Source of the DNA: JAWLHU01 sp049325315
GTDB lineage: Bacteria; Bacillota; Sulfobacillia; Symbiobacteriales; Symbiobacteriaceae
Direction of reading: 5' to 3'
Assembly: GCA_049325315.1 (NCBI GenBank)
Contig: JBMONB010000052.1
Span: 45,228 to 109,227, forward strand
DNA length: 64,000 nucleotides
Part shown: in pieces, positions 1-7,819 of the stretch
Numbering within the stretch: the stretch's first letter is position 1
Layout: the number at the start of each line of letters is the position of its first letter
Position numbers and translations under genes: made by a program
The notes under the pieces: model-generated
What the model was told of the DNA's origin: nothing
What the model saw: the letters and a program-made list of their open reading frames with translations, nothing else
The model's database searches: none

Positions 1-2
1 TA

Positions 3-128
3 ATCGCCTGGGCGGGGAGCACGGGGCACTCCACCGGACCCCACCTGCACTTTGAGATCCACTACCAGGGGATGCCGGTCGATCCGCTCCTCTTCCTCAC
101 AGAAAGGGTGATGGAGTTTGGCGCCTGA
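3..128 (+). CDS. C-terminal end of an M23 (LytM-type) peptidase, partial
   Basis: The reading frame enters from the left edge and ends at TGA 126-128. It encodes the last 41 residues, including the motif G-S-T-G-H-S-T-G-P-H-L-H-F-E-I. The HLH pair is the zinc-ligand and catalytic motif of M23 glycyl-glycine endopeptidases (LytM, lysostaphin). Such peptidases cut peptidoglycan, and in integrative conjugative elements they open the wall for the transfer channel. Because the gene lies upstream of small conjugation-type genes and within the same element as the recombinase at 4979-6451, a conjugation role is likely but inferred. The N-terminal part is outside the window, so domain layout and signal peptide cannot be judged. 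Confidence 0.8.
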   Translation: MAWAGSTGHSTGPHLHFEIHYQGMPVDPLLFLTERVMEFGA

Positions 129-358
129 GCCCAGAGGAGGTGATCACTGTGTCGATGTGCGCAACGATCGAGCCGATCGACATTGTCTAGTCGCTCCCGA
201 TCACGGGACAGACCAAATGGAAAGGGTGATCATGTGTGAACGGTCCCAAGATCGGTGACGGCCCTCAATCTCCCAGGCCGGCTGACCCCCGGATTGTGAG
301 TCCAGGGCAGGCAAATGCCCCACGGAAAGGGTGATGGAGTCTGGAGCCTGAGCCCAGA
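101..358 (+). repeat. 223-bp-offset duplication at the M23 peptidase end
   Basis: A block of about 32 bp around the M23 stop codon (103-134) recurs with few changes at 326-357. It contains AAAGGGTGATGGAGT followed by TTG or CTG, then CCTGAGCCCAGAG. A shorter relative, GAAAGGGTGAT, is at 221-231. The stretch between (about 138-325) has no convincing gene. It holds several GATC-rich dyads and a block at 280-300 that resembles the 5' leader at 1488-1508. The arrangement looks like an insertion or duplication that separated the peptidase gene from the next gene of its operon. Confidence 0.55.
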
Positions 359-760
359 GACCAGGCCGCCCTGGACCACCGGGTCCGGGAGTGGCGGAGC
401 TACGCCGAGTGGGAGCAGGGCGCCCTTCTGGTCGACCTCGCCTCCACCCTGCGGATGCGCATGCACCAGCTTGAGCTGGACCAGAGCCTGACCGAGCGGT
501 ACCGGGCATTCGCCCACGCAGCCTACCAGGCTGGTCAGGCCCTTCTCGATAAAGCCCGCGTCCCCTTCGATCCAGATCCCCCGTTCCGCTGGTCCAAGAT
601 CCCCATGGAGGAGGTGAATCACAGGGTTGAGGAGATTCGAGAATGGGCCGAAGTTCACGGGCTTCTCCGACCGGGCCAGGCCGACCACGACAAAGCCCTC
701 CACGACCTCAAGCTAGCTGGCCACGACCTGTTGGAGGAGACCAGGCGCAGGTCCCGTTAG
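341..760 (+). CDS. small hypothetical helical protein
   Basis: The frame opens after a stop at 332-334 and runs to TAG 758-760. The first ATG is at 455, but the coding character (charged, helical, Glu/Arg-rich) begins upstream. A CTG at 341 lies about 9 nt after an AAAGGGTGA ribosome site. The duplicated copy at 101-134 has TTG at the equivalent place, so a CTG/TTG start giving 139 aa is plausible; from ATG 455 the protein has 101 aa. It has no membrane segment or recognised domain. It lies between the M23 peptidase fragment and other small genes of element 1 and is probably an accessory gene of that element. Function unknown. Confidence 0.45.
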   Translation: MEPEPRDQAALDHRVREWRSYAEWEQGALLVDLASTLRMRMHQLELDQSLTERYRAFAHAAYQAGQALLDKARVPFDPDPPFRWSKIPMEEVNHRVEEIREWAEVHGLLRPGQADHDKALHDLKLAGHDLLEETRRRSR

Positions 761-811
761 TGGGATGGAAACCGGCCAGGTTGTCAGCGGGCCACCCGGC
801 GGCGCCAGAGA

Positions 812-876
812 GGCTGTCAAGGCTAAAGAAAGATACAAGAGATCGACCTTGACAGCCGTGCGTCGGCGGGTACCCT
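812..876 (+). promoter_or_regulatory. sigma-A-like promoter overlapped by inverted repeat (copy 1)
   Basis: TTGACA at 849-854 is followed after 16 nt by TACCCT (871-876). The -35 box lies in the right arm of an 11-bp inverted repeat, GGCTGTCAAGG (812-822) and CCTTGACAGCC (847-857). This is a typical repressor-operator layout. It precedes the gene at 937. A near-identical unit is at 1408-1472 and a related one at 9577-9635. Confidence 0.6.
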
Positions 877-936
877 CCATCGGGCCTGGCCGGTTCCCCG
901 CCCCGGCTCCGAATCTTCACCGAAAGGAGAGAAGTT

Positions 937-1311
937 TTGAACCGAATGGCTGAAGTGCACTTGGACCTGTCCCGCCCCTTCTGGCAGATGACCGGTGGCG
1001 AGCAGGCGGAGTTCCTGGAGCGGCTTGCCCAGAGGCTGGAGCGCACAGGCGACGACACCGCCGCCCTCACCGCCCGGATTTGGAGCGGGATCATTCTGGA
1101 CCGCCACCAACTGCCTCCGCTGGCCCCGGGGACCCGGGCCGAACTGAGCGGGGAGCAGGCCGAGAAACGCCTCTACGAGGCAGCCAGGTGGTGCCAGAAC
1201 CCCGAGAACTACCTCTACGTCTCGGGGCGCGTGCTGCACGCCATCTGCCTGGGCCTGCATACCAAGCTGACCCTGGAGCGGGCCCATGGACGTGAGGTGC
1301 TCAGCCGGTAG
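937..1311 (+). CDS. hypothetical helical protein of element 1
   Basis: A TTG start at 937 follows AAAGGAGAGAAGTT, giving 124 aa ending at TAG 1309-1311. The protein is acidic and helical and contains the segments LSRPFWQMTGGEQAEF and WCQNPENYLYVSGRVLHAIC. It has no membrane segment and I do not recognise the family. It has its own promoter with an inverted-repeat operator (812-876) and is followed by a second copy of that promoter driving the SpoVG-like gene. The shared operator suggests co-regulation within the mobile element, perhaps with transfer. Function unknown. Confidence 0.6.
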   Translation: MNRMAEVHLDLSRPFWQMTGGEQAEFLERLAQRLERTGDDTAALTARIWSGIILDRHQLPPLAPGTRAELSGEQAEKRLYEAARWCQNPENYLYVSGRVLHAICLGLHTKLTLERAHGREVLSR

Positions 1312-1407
1312 CCCTCGACGGCTCCGGTAGACAAAGAACAAGAAGAGAGACGAAGCGAAGACGGGGACCGGCCGGGTCCAAGAGAGTTTACCCGCTAGCG
1401 CCCTGGA

Positions 1408-1472
1408 GGCTGTCAAGGCTAAAGAAAGATAGACAAGATCGCCCTTGACAGCCGGGCGCCAACGGGTATCAT
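1408..1472 (+). promoter_or_regulatory. sigma-A-like promoter overlapped by inverted repeat (copy 2)
   Basis: TTGACA (1445-1450), a 16-nt spacer and TATCAT (1467-1472) form a good promoter. GGCTGTCAAGG (1408-1418) and CCTTGACAGCC (1443-1453) form the same 11-bp dyad as in copy 1. The sequence between the arms, GCTAAAGAAAGATA, is also conserved. It drives the SpoVG-like gene at 1542. Confidence 0.65.
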
Positions 1473-1541
1473 TCACAGCCAACCCCGGCCGGCTGCCCCC
1501 CGGATTGTGTGGCGAGAGCCGGTAAAGAAAGGGGAAGAGCG

Positions 1542-1850
1542 ATGGGCACGCAAGAAAAGATGATTCCGGTTACCAACGTGCAGCTCCACGACCTGGGCAA
1601 GGATGGCCCCACCCGGGCGATCGGCAGCGTGACCATCGGCGGGGCCTTCGTGGTCCACGGGGTGCGGGTGGTGGAGGGCGAGAAGGGTCCCTTCGTGGCC
1701 ATGCCCCAGCGCAAGGAGGGCGACCGGTACCGGGATGTAGCCCACCCCGTGACGGCTGAGATGCGGACCATGGTCTCGCACGCTGTGCTGGAGGAGTACG
1801 AGCGGCTGAAGTCCCGGGAGCAGCAGGAGCGGGGCCGGGCTGCGCGATAA
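1542..1850 (+). CDS. spoVG: SpoVG-family protein
   Basis: The ATG at 1542 follows AAAGGGGAAGAGCG, giving 102 aa. The N-terminal half shows SpoVG features: an opening V-T-N-V-Q-L, a central segment I-G-S-V-T-I-G-G-A-F-V-V-H-G-V-R-V-V, then F-V-A-M-P, followed by a helical tail starting D-V-A-H-P-V-T. SpoVG proteins are small nucleic-acid-binding regulators. Chromosomal copies act in septation and sporulation, and copies also occur in conjugative elements. Its place among element genes and behind the shared operator-promoter (1408-1472) makes it an element-borne paralogue. A role in regulating the element is inferred. Confidence 0.8.
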   Translation: MGTQEKMIPVTNVQLHDLGKDGPTRAIGSVTIGGAFVVHGVRVVEGEKGPFVAMPQRKEGDRYRDVAHPVTAEMRTMVSHAVLEEYERLKSREQQERGRAAR

Positions 1851-1935
1851 GGGATTAGGTCAGAGTTTCCGGGGTGCTTCGTATACTGGGGTAGATGCGC
1901 TGAAAGGAGGATCAGCCGTCATCACTCCACGTTGG

Positions 1936-2109
1936 TTGTCGGAGCCTCCCGAGAAATGGCCCGAGGATGCGCGCGAGTTTTACCGCCTTTGTCACCTAAT
2001 CCTGATGAGGCGCAAACATGACCAAACGTCTGCACCGCTGCCTCCATCACCCACCAAATCCAGGCGGCGGGGAGCCTTCACGCCTCCAACTCACGGCATC
2101 GAGGAGTAG
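1936..2109 (+). CDS. possible small basic ORF, start unclear
   Basis: A frame ending at TAG 2107-2109 encodes a Pro/Arg-rich peptide. The best ribosome site, AAAGGAGG (1903-1910), is followed 7 nt later by GTC (1918) and then ATC, not by a standard start. The first usable start is TTG 1936, 25 nt away, giving 57 aa. Either a non-standard start is used or the sequence is a decayed gene. No family recognised. Confidence 0.25.
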   Translation: MSEPPEKWPEDAREFYRLCHLILMRRKHDQTSAPLPPSPTKSRRRGAFTPPTHGIEE

Positions 2110-2146
2110 CTCAACGCACGTGAACTGGCCTCTCATGATCAACCAG

Positions 2147-2184
2147 AATCAACGTCTCTCAAACTGGGAGACGTTGATTTTTTT
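2147..2184 (+). terminator. rho-independent terminator
   Basis: AATCAACGTCTC (2147-2158) pairs with GAGACGTTGATT (2168-2179) across a 9-nt loop and is followed by a T run. It closes the transcription unit of the SpoVG-like gene before the ATPase genes. Confidence 0.85.
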
Positions 2185-2209
2185 GTGCCTTTCTGAAGGG
2201 GCGTAGACA

Positions 2210-2413
2210 TTGCAGGAGTGCGCGTTCTGCATTGCTCAAAAGAGTTCTTCTGACTATGCTTCAACGGTGTTCTTGAGACTCGGCTATAAGCATGGTGTCA
2301 TGATCGAACAGATAGAAGGTTTGGATGAATTAACCTCGAAATCAGAAAGTGCAGGTGTAGATATTGCGCGTGCAGTTGGGACTGTCAGTAGCCCCATGAA
2401 GGGCTTTATCTAG
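2210..2413 (+). CDS. small hypothetical protein upstream of the ATPase
   Basis: The frame from TTG 2210 (after GACATTGCAGGAG) to TAG 2413 encodes 67 aa with a C-A-F-C pair near the N terminus. Base composition is less GC-rich than the surrounding element genes but matches the ATPase gene that begins 16 nt downstream, so the two were probably acquired together. It could be a small partner of the ATPase or the remnant of a larger gene. No family recognised. Confidence 0.35.
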   Translation: MQECAFCIAQKSSSDYASTVFLRLGYKHGVMIEQIEGLDELTSKSESAGVDIARAVGTVSSPMKGFI

Positions 2414-2429
2414 TTGGGGGGAAGTACTA

Positions 2430-4916
2430 GTGATCAAGAGGATCGACATTCAGAGCTTCGGTAGCTTCAAGGACTTTTCTTGGCGCTCTTCCATTCGCGA
2501 AGGGGGCAATGTCCTTGAGTTCAAGCGCCTGAACATCCTGTATGGTCGAAACTACTCGGGTAAGACAACCCTCTCGAGAATAATGAGAAGTCTTCAAGAG
2601 CACAAGCTTCCTGGCGCCTATAAGGGTTCCCGCTTCGTGGTATCTTCGGAAACAGAGACTATCGACCAAACCATGGTTGCCTCTCATAGCCTGAACATCC
2701 GCGTCTACAACAAGGATTTCGTCGACGAACATCTCAGCTTCTTGAGGGACAGTACTGGCAATATTACGCCATTCGCCATTGTTGGCAGCGAGAACAAGTC
2801 TATTCAGGAGCAGATCGATAAGATCAATGGGACCCTCGGCAACCGCGAAGAAGGAACGGGTCTTCGACGTCGGCAGGCTGAGAAGCAGGCAGCCTTCGAA
2901 TCAAAGCAATCTGAAGTAAGTAGGGCGGAAAGGGACCTAAGGGAGAAGCTTTCAGGTAAAGCCGGGAGCATGAAGCACAAGACTATCTACGAAGATCCGA
3001 ACTATAATAGGCCAAAACTTGAGGCGGATATTCAGATAGTCCGCCGCGAGTCAACACAGATTCCAAGTGAGGAACAACAGAGGGACAATCTTGCGTTATT
3101 AGCCGAAGTGGCGCTGCCTGACATTAAAAGGACATTGCAGTTTTCCTCTGCCGCTCAGAATCTGTACAGAGAGGCTCAGGAACTACTCGGGAGTCGCATC
3201 ACGCCGACACGGCCGATAAGAGACCTCCTTGATGACGCTCTTCTTCAGGCGTGGGTCAAGGCGGGCATCCAGCATCATAGGGACAAGCGAAGCGCGTGTG
3301 GATTCTGTGGACAGCCCCTCCCTCCCGATCTCTGGGACAAGCTTGACGCTCATTTCAGCACTGAATCACAACGACTGACTGATAGATTGCAGGAGCAGGT
3401 AAGGGCTATCGAACTGGAGATCGAAAAGGCTCGTGGTATCTACGCACTTAGGGACGAAGAATTTTACTCCACGAACCATCGCCTTCTTCACCAGATCAGG
3501 GATGCTCTTGACGGGGAGATCACCAAATACGTGTCGGAGTTGGAAGAGATCAAGAAGGCGTTACGCGCTCGACAAGACGACATCTTCAACCCACGATCTC
3601 TCCCGGTCTTTTCCGATAATAGTATCGAAATCATCGGTCACATAAACAGCATCAACGCACTGATCGCTAAGAACAACCAGAAGACCGTGTCCCTTTCATC
3701 GGACCAAAGTAGAGCCAGGCGCCAGTTGCGTCTCAGTGAGGTCGCGCAGTTTATCCAAGACGCGGGTTTGGTAGATGACGAGAAACGAGTTGCGAACCTT
3801 CAAGCCGAAGCTAAGCGGGCGAAAGAGGAAGCAGAATCCATTTCCGAGGAGATTGCAGACCTTGAGAATGAGGTGCGACGTCTCCTCACCCAAGTCAAGG
3901 ACGAGAGGAAAGGCGCAGAGAAGGTAAACGAGTACCTTAATCACTTCTTTGGACACCAGGGACTTCGGTTGGTGGCTGTTGAGGACCCGGACAGTTCCTT
4001 AAAGTTCCAGATCCTTCGGGGGAGCGATCCGGCGTACAACCTCAGCGAAGGGGAATGCAGTCTCGTTGCGGTATGCTATTTTATGGCCAAGCTTGAAGAT
4101 GCGGAGACGCAAGGCAAAGAGTTGATAGTCTACATTGACGACCCAATATCGAGCCTTGACAGCAATCACATTTTCTTCGTCTACAGCCTCGTTGAGGCCG
4201 TTCTAGCGAAGCCAAACAAGAAACCGACCGGTGAAAATGAGTATCGGTACCGGCAGATGTTTATCTCAACCCACAACCTTGATTTCCTTAAGTACCTAAA
4301 ACGGCTTTCAGCTCCAAAGGACAATCATGGAGGCACGGCTTACTTTCTGCTAGAGCGAAGAGAGGCGCACAGTTACCTTAGTCTGATGCCCACATACCTC
4401 AAGCACTACACAACCGAATTCAACTATCTCTTCGACCAGATCTACAAGTGCCGTGACCCCGAGTATGCAAAGGAAAACTACCAGTGTTTCTATAGTTTTG
4501 GAAACAACCTCAGGAAGTTCCTGGAGGCGTATCTGTTTTACCGATACCCCTACCACGACGATCACAATGACAAATCCGAGAGGATGATGAAGTTCTTTGG
4601 TAGCGACCGAGCTTCCGCCGCGCTTACAAGCAGGCTTGTCAATGAGCTCTCGCATCTCGAGGAGATCTTTGACCGGAGCATGCGACCGCTAGAGATCCCG
4701 GAGATTTCTTCGCTGGCAAACTTCGTTTTGGACACGATCTACGAGAAGGACCCGGAACAGTACAACTCGCTTCTGAAAAGTATTGGTGAGCCACCGAGAG
4801 CCCCGGTCAGCGACAGTGAGCCAAGGACCAGTAGAAGGGGTGAGGTAGAGGAGCAGGTTATCTCAACCCCGTCTGTTGCCGCAGGGCAGATCACCCCCGA
4901 ATCAACATCAACATGA
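2430..4916 (+). CDS. SMC/Rad50-like ATPase (AAA_13 type) with zinc hook, putative defence protein
   Basis: A GTG start at 2430 follows TTGGGGGGAAG, giving 828 aa. Walker A is G-R-N-Y-S-G-K-T (about residues 39-46). Two coiled-coil arms flank a CxxC zinc hook, C-G-F-C, at about 290-293. The ABC signature L-S-E-G-E is near 538, and Walker B Y-I-D-D-P-I-S-S-L-D near 568, followed by the switch S-T-H-N. This is the order of RloC/PrrC-type AAA_13 ATPases. After the ATPase come N-N-L-R-K-F-L-E (about 693) and N-E-L-S-H (about 738), which could be the R...H pair of a HEPN-like domain; this needs structural support. RloC is a DNA-damage-activated anticodon nuclease. Here the defence role is inferred from architecture and mobile context. 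Confidence 0.75.
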   Translation: MIKRIDIQSFGSFKDFSWRSSIREGGNVLEFKRLNILYGRNYSGKTTLSRIMRSLQEHKLPGAYKGSRFVVSSETETIDQTMVASHSLNIRVYNKDFVDEHLSFLRDSTGNITPFAIVGSENKSIQEQIDKINGTLGNREEGTGLRRRQAEKQAAFESKQSEVSRAERDLREKLSGKAGSMKHKTIYEDPNYNRPKLEADIQIVRRESTQIPSEEQQRDNLALLAEVALPDIKRTLQFSSAAQNLYREAQELLGSRITPTRPIRDLLDDALLQAWVKAGIQHHRDKRSACGFCGQPLPPDLWDKLDAHFSTESQRLTDRLQEQVRAIELEIEKARGIYALRDEEFYSTNHRLLHQIRDALDGEITKYVSELEEIKKALRARQDDIFNPRSLPVFSDNSIEIIGHINSINALIAKNNQKTVSLSSDQSRARRQLRLSEVAQFIQDAGLVDDEKRVANLQAEAKRAKEEAESISEEIADLENEVRRLLTQVKDERKGAEKVNEYLNHFFGHQGLRLVAVEDPDSSLKFQILRGSDPAYNLSEGECSLVAVCYFMAKLEDAETQGKELIVYIDDPISSLDSNHIFFVYSLVEAVLAKPNKKPTGENEYRYRQMFISTHNLDFLKYLKRLSAPKDNHGGTAYFLLERREAHSYLSLMPTYLKHYTTEFNYLFDQIYKCRDPEYAKENYQCFYSFGNNLRKFLEAYLFYRYPYHDDHNDKSERMMKFFGSDRASAALTSRLVNELSHLEEIFDRSMRPLEIPEISSLANFVLDTIYEKDPEQYNSLLKSIGEPPRAPVSDSEPRTSRRGEVEEQVISTPSVAAGQITPESTST

Positions 4917-4978
4917 CCTGGGGGTAACGACTAACTGAATTCTTGTTAGGGCGCGTGTGGCAAGAAGGGGGTCTCGGT

Positions 4979-6451
4979 TTACACGTCCGGGACAAGGCTA
5001 GCTTGGCGATCACGCCCGAGCACGATCTTGGCGCCAAAGGCCGGCATGGCTCGAAGTAACAATGCCTTCCGCTCGGCCGGAGTTGCAAGGTCCCATACCT
5101 GCTTGAAGTCGATTGCCGTGGCTGCCAGTGTCTCTCTACTGGGGGGCGCTGGCATTTCCTTTGCCTGCTGCAACTGAGCCTGGATAGCCTTGATCCGCTC
5201 CTTGTGCGGCTGTACCCGAGCCAGGTAATCATCAAACTCCAGCTTCCCCGTCTCGTAGGCGTGGTCCCAGCGGCCGATCGCCATGCGGGCCTCCTGGAGA
5301 TCGCTCTCCATCCTCTTGATTTCTGCGCCGTCAAACCCCAGCTTCTTAGCCCACTCCGCCTCGCATTCTCGCAGGAACTCATCCAGCCGGTCAGGCTGCT
5401 GCAGACCGGCAATCAACTCGACTACCATCTCCTCGGCCATCGGACCCGGGAAGCTTGTCAAGGGCGGATCGCCGCAACCACGCCCATTGACGTAGTTGAG
5501 GCAGCGGTAGTAGTAATGGCCCTCCTTGGTACGCAGAAGGGTAGAGATGGACCCACCGCATTCCCCGCACCTGGCTACGCCGGCGAGGGGGTAGGCCCCG
5601 GTCGCTTGCCGAGGCGGCATGGCCTTCCGCCGCTCGAACATGGACTGGACCGCTTCAAAGATCTCACGGGGAACAATCGCCTCGTGATTGCCCTCTACAC
5701 GGGTGACCGGGCCGGCGATGCGCCGTCCATGCACGATGTCCCCGCAGTAGACGGGGTTAGTCAGGATCTTACTCACAGCGTTGGTTCGCCACGGCCCGCC
5801 ATTGACGGCCCGGACCCGCACCTCATCGTTCAACCAGAGCACCAGCCCCCGGACCCCTGTCCCGGCCAGGTACCGATCAAACATCTCCCGCACCAGGTGA
5901 GCCCGCTCAGGATCGGGGGCCAGCCGGATCAGCTGGCGGCCGGCCTTTACCCTGCCGCTCTCCGCTTTGTACCCGAACGGGATTGGCCCCCCGGGCCACT
6001 CCCCGGTCGAAGCCTTCTTCTGGCGGCCCATCTTGACCCGTTCGGCGATCGTCTCCCGCTCCCACTGGGCCAGCACGGCCACCAGGGTGATCATCAGCCT
6101 GCCGTGAGGGGTGGTCGTGTTGAACTCCTCTGTGGCGGATTTGAACAGCACGCCTTCCTTCTCGAAGACCTTCATCAGCTCGTAGAGGTCCAAGACTGAT
6201 CGGGTGAGCCTGTCCAGCCTATAGGCAAGGATAACCTCCCCGGGCTGTGCATCGTTCAGCATCTCCTGCAGCGCCGGCCGGTTCATATCCTTCGCCGAGT
6301 ATCCGTCATCTTCGTAGACCTTGGCCAGCGTCCACCCCTGGGACCTGGCGAAGGACTCCAACCGCTCCCGCTGGGCCATCAGAGAGTAGCCCGACTGCGC
6401 CTGCTCATCCGTGGAGACCCGTATGTAGGCCCGTGCAATCAAACCCTCCAA
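4979..6451 (-). CDS. large serine recombinase 1
   Basis: 490 aa from TTG 6451, which follows AAGAGGTG. The N-terminal resolvase domain starts R-A-Y-I-R-V-S-T-D-E-Q with Ser13 as the likely nucleophile. A recombinase domain follows (about 160-265), then a zinc ribbon with C-G-E-C-G-G and a later C-L-N-Y...G-C-G, then a coiled coil. This is the phiC31/TP901/SpoIVCA layout, which cuts at attP and attB with two-base staggered breaks. The start lies only about 62 bp from the yhbH junction and the gene reads into element 1, as expected for its own integrase. Excision normally also needs a directionality factor; none was recognised. Confidence 0.93.
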   Translation of the reverse strand: MEGLIARAYIRVSTDEQAQSGYSLMAQRERLESFARSQGWTLAKVYEDDGYSAKDMNRPALQEMLNDAQPGEVILAYRLDRLTRSVLDLYELMKVFEKEGVLFKSATEEFNTTTPHGRLMITLVAVLAQWERETIAERVKMGRQKKASTGEWPGGPIPFGYKAESGRVKAGRQLIRLAPDPERAHLVREMFDRYLAGTGVRGLVLWLNDEVRVRAVNGGPWRTNAVSKILTNPVYCGDIVHGRRIAGPVTRVEGNHEAIVPREIFEAVQSMFERRKAMPPRQATGAYPLAGVARCGECGGSISTLLRTKEGHYYYRCLNYVNGRGCGDPPLTSFPGPMAEEMVVELIAGLQQPDRLDEFLRECEAEWAKKLGFDGAEIKRMESDLQEARMAIGRWDHAYETGKLEFDDYLARVQPHKERIKAIQAQLQQAKEMPAPPSRETLAATAIDFKQVWDLATPAERKALLLRAMPAFGAKIVLGRDRQASLVPDV

Positions 6452-6513
6452 CGTTCAACACCTCTTGAACACCTTGTGCCTCCAGAATAGCTTACCGAAG
6501 GCAGGAATTCAAG

Positions 6514-6921
6514 TTTTTGGTTCACCACAGTGAGGCTCAGGAGACAGACGAGGAGGCCTTCTTCAAGATGGGCGAGAGCGGCGGCACGCGAGTCTCGTCG
6601 GCCTACCAGTTGGGGCTGGAGATCATCCACGAGCGGTATGACCCGGAGCGCTGGAATATTTACCCTTTCCACTTCTCGGATGGCGACAATTGGAGCGACA
6701 ATGACAACAAGCGCTGCGTGGAACTGGTCAACCAGCTGCTGAGCGTCTCCAATCTCTTCGGCTACGGCGAGATCCGGGATGCCGGCTACACCAGCTCGCT
6801 GATGAGCGCCTTCACGGAGATCAAGGATCCCCGGTTCGTGATCGTCTCGATCACGGAGAAGCGTGACGTGTACCCGGCCCTGCAGAAGTGGTTCAGCCGA
6901 GGGGGTGTGGCGCTTGGATGA
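6514..6921 (+). CDS. yhbH: 3' segment of yhbH (DUF444 sporulation/stress protein), interrupted
   Basis: About 135 C-terminal residues of the YhbH/YeaH (DUF444, vWA-like) family are present: V-H-H-S-E-A-Q-E-T-D-E-E-A-F-F, then G-E-S-G-G-T-R-V-S-S-A-Y and F-S-D-G-D-N-W-S. A full DUF444 protein has roughly 380-430 residues, so the 5' two thirds are missing and should lie beyond the left end of element 1. The TTG at 6517 is not a real start. The stop overlaps the spoVR start. In Bacillus and relatives yhbH and spoVR are sporulation genes linked with prkA. Protein is expected only if element 1 is excised. Confidence 0.85.
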   Translation, partial: FLVHHSEAQETDEEAFFKMGESGGTRVSSAYQLGLEIIHERYDPERWNIYPFHFSDGDNWSDNDNKRCVELVNQLLSVSNLFGYGEIRDAGYTSSLMSAFTEIKDPRFVIVSITEKRDVYPALQKWFSRGGVALG

Positions 6922-7225
6922 CCGCGACCTGCCGATTCTCGAGGAGTCGATCGGCAAGATCTGGGATAAGGCGCGGGAGCTGGGTTTGGACCCGTTTCCG
7001 ACTCACTTTGAGATCGTGCCGGCAGCGATTCTCTACGAGTTCGGGGCCTACCTGCTGCCCGGCCGGTTCAGCCACTGGACCCACGGCAAGGCCTACTACA
7101 CCATGAAGTCCTCGTACGACTACGGTCTGAGCAAGATCTACGAGCTGGTAATCAACGCCAACCCGAGCTATGCCTTCCTGCTCGACACCAACTCACTGCT
7201 CCACAACAAGTTCGTGGTGGCGCAC
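6914..7225 (+). CDS. spoVR: spoVR segment A (codons 1-104)
   Basis: SpoVR starts at TTG 6914, about 8 nt after GAGGGGG and overlapping the yhbH stop. The segment contains E-I-V-P-A-A-I-L-Y-E, F-S-H-W-T-H-G-K-A-Y and L-L-D-T-N-S-L-L-H-N-K, all typical SpoVR N-terminal motifs. It breaks after F-V-V-A-H at element 2; without excision the frame stops at TAA 7232-7234 after two foreign residues. Joined with segments B (14258-14728) and C (17644-18243) it gives 104 + 157 + 199 = 460 residues, close to the 468 of B. subtilis SpoVR, a protein needed for normal spore cortex. Confidence 0.93.
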
Positions 7226-7240
7226 GCACTTTAATCAAAC
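7214..7240. other. attL of element 2
   Basis: spoVR sequence GTGGTGGCGCAC passes into element sequence GCACTTTAATCAAAC. At the other end (attR) GTGGCCCAC resumes spoVR. The shared core is GTGGC-S-CACG. The element-side arm resembles, in inverted orientation, the element-side arm at attR (GGACTTTTCTTAAAC), as expected for the two half-sites of attP. Confidence 0.75.
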
Positions 7241-7413
7241 TCGTTCGAGTGGGTGCTGCGGAGCCGCTTCTGCAGGGCTCTCAAGGCAAACTCCAGGAGG
7301 AGGCGCTCCCCTTCGGCCACGGCGGCGGGGTCGTGGACTCGCTTGATCGTCACCTGCCAGTCCCTGGCCTGATTCTTTCTTTCGGCGGGCAAACGAGGTC
7401 CCCCTTTCGCCAT
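7231..7413 (-). CDS. small basic protein at the left end of element 2
   Basis: An ATG at 7413 preceded by a weak TGAGG site gives 60 aa, with the segment D-W-Q-V-T-I-K-R-V-H-D-P-A-A-V and a helical tail. The stop lies almost on the attL junction. Small ORFs of this kind often sit beside large serine recombinases; a directionality-factor role is possible but unproven. It lies downstream of the TraD-like gene, across a terminator. Confidence 0.45.
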   Translation of the reverse strand: MAKGGPRLPAERKNQARDWQVTIKRVHDPAAVAEGERLLLEFALRALQKRLRSTHSNEFD

Positions 7414-7493
7414 CTTGCCTCATCTGTATGCCGGAGCGCTTGTCGCTGAAGCCTGGGCGGGCCGTGGTCATACAATGTCATACCACCGACAGC

Positions 7494-7524
7494 AAAACGG
7501 CCCGCCCTATGCCTGGGCGGGCCG
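7494..7524 (-). terminator. terminator of the TraD-like gene
   Basis: On the minus strand CGGCCCGCCC and GGGCGGGCCG form a perfect 10-bp stem with a 7-nt loop followed by TTTT. It lies just after the stop of the gene at 7529-7819. Part of the stem, GCCTGGGCGGGCCGT, also occurs as a direct repeat at 7451-7465. Confidence 0.75.
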
Positions 7525-7528
7525 TCTG

Positions 7529-7819
7529 CTATTCTGTTTCGCTCCCTGCTGCTTTGCCTTGGGCACGCTCAGTCACCTTCCTTAGCCAATCTCGTACTTC
7601 TGCACGGCGCTCGACTTCCTTTTGCAGCGCCTGAGCCTTCTCCAGGCTGTCTACCCCCAGCCTCGCCATGACTCCCCCGATCTGGATCAACCGGCGGGTA
7701 CGCTCCTTCCGCTCCTGCTGCTTGAGTTGCTGACTCAGGGTTTGCTTCCGGGCCTGAAGTTGGCGGATGCGCTCCTCGGTTTCGGTCATGCGCTCGCTCA
7801 GCGACTTGCCAGCCAGCAT
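7529..7819 (-). CDS. TraD/MobC-like mobilization accessory protein
   Basis: 96 aa from ATG 7819 behind a GGGGGTG site; the frame is open to 7903 but without a better start. The N-terminal part is a coiled coil rich in Gln, Lys and Glu. The C-terminal part, R-T-R-R-L-I-Q-I-G-G-V-M-A-R-L-G, resembles the conserved block of the small TraD family encoded beside MobQ relaxases. Such proteins help the relaxase bind oriT. The gene is divergent from the relaxase, with the oriT-like site in between, the usual arrangement. Confidence 0.65.
   Translation of the reverse strand: MLAGKSLSERMTETEERIRQLQARKQTLSQQLKQQERKERTRRLIQIGGVMARLGVDSLEKAQALQKEVERRAEVRDWLRKVTERAQGKAAGSETE

Larger units (their letters stand above)
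1..6513. mobile_element. Element 1: serine-recombinase integrative element in yhbH, left end outside
   Basis: Everything from the left edge to about 6513 interrupts yhbH, whose 3' part resumes at about 6514. Contents are an M23 peptidase end, small regulated genes, a SpoVG-like gene, the zinc-hook ATPase and a large serine recombinase at the right end reading inward. Peptidase plus SpoVG-like gene suggest a conjugative element, but no coupling protein or VirB4 is visible here. The left attachment site and the yhbH 5' part must lie left of the window. Confidence 0.7.

Noticed and set aside
2147..2184. Single CRISPR-like repeat or toxin-antitoxin site
   Set aside because: The palindrome is followed by a T run and occurs once; it is a terminator.
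5204..6199. Long plus-strand frame of 331 codons inside recombinase 1
   Set aside because: It is the GC-rich shadow of the recombinase gene, with no ribosome site and no family likeness.
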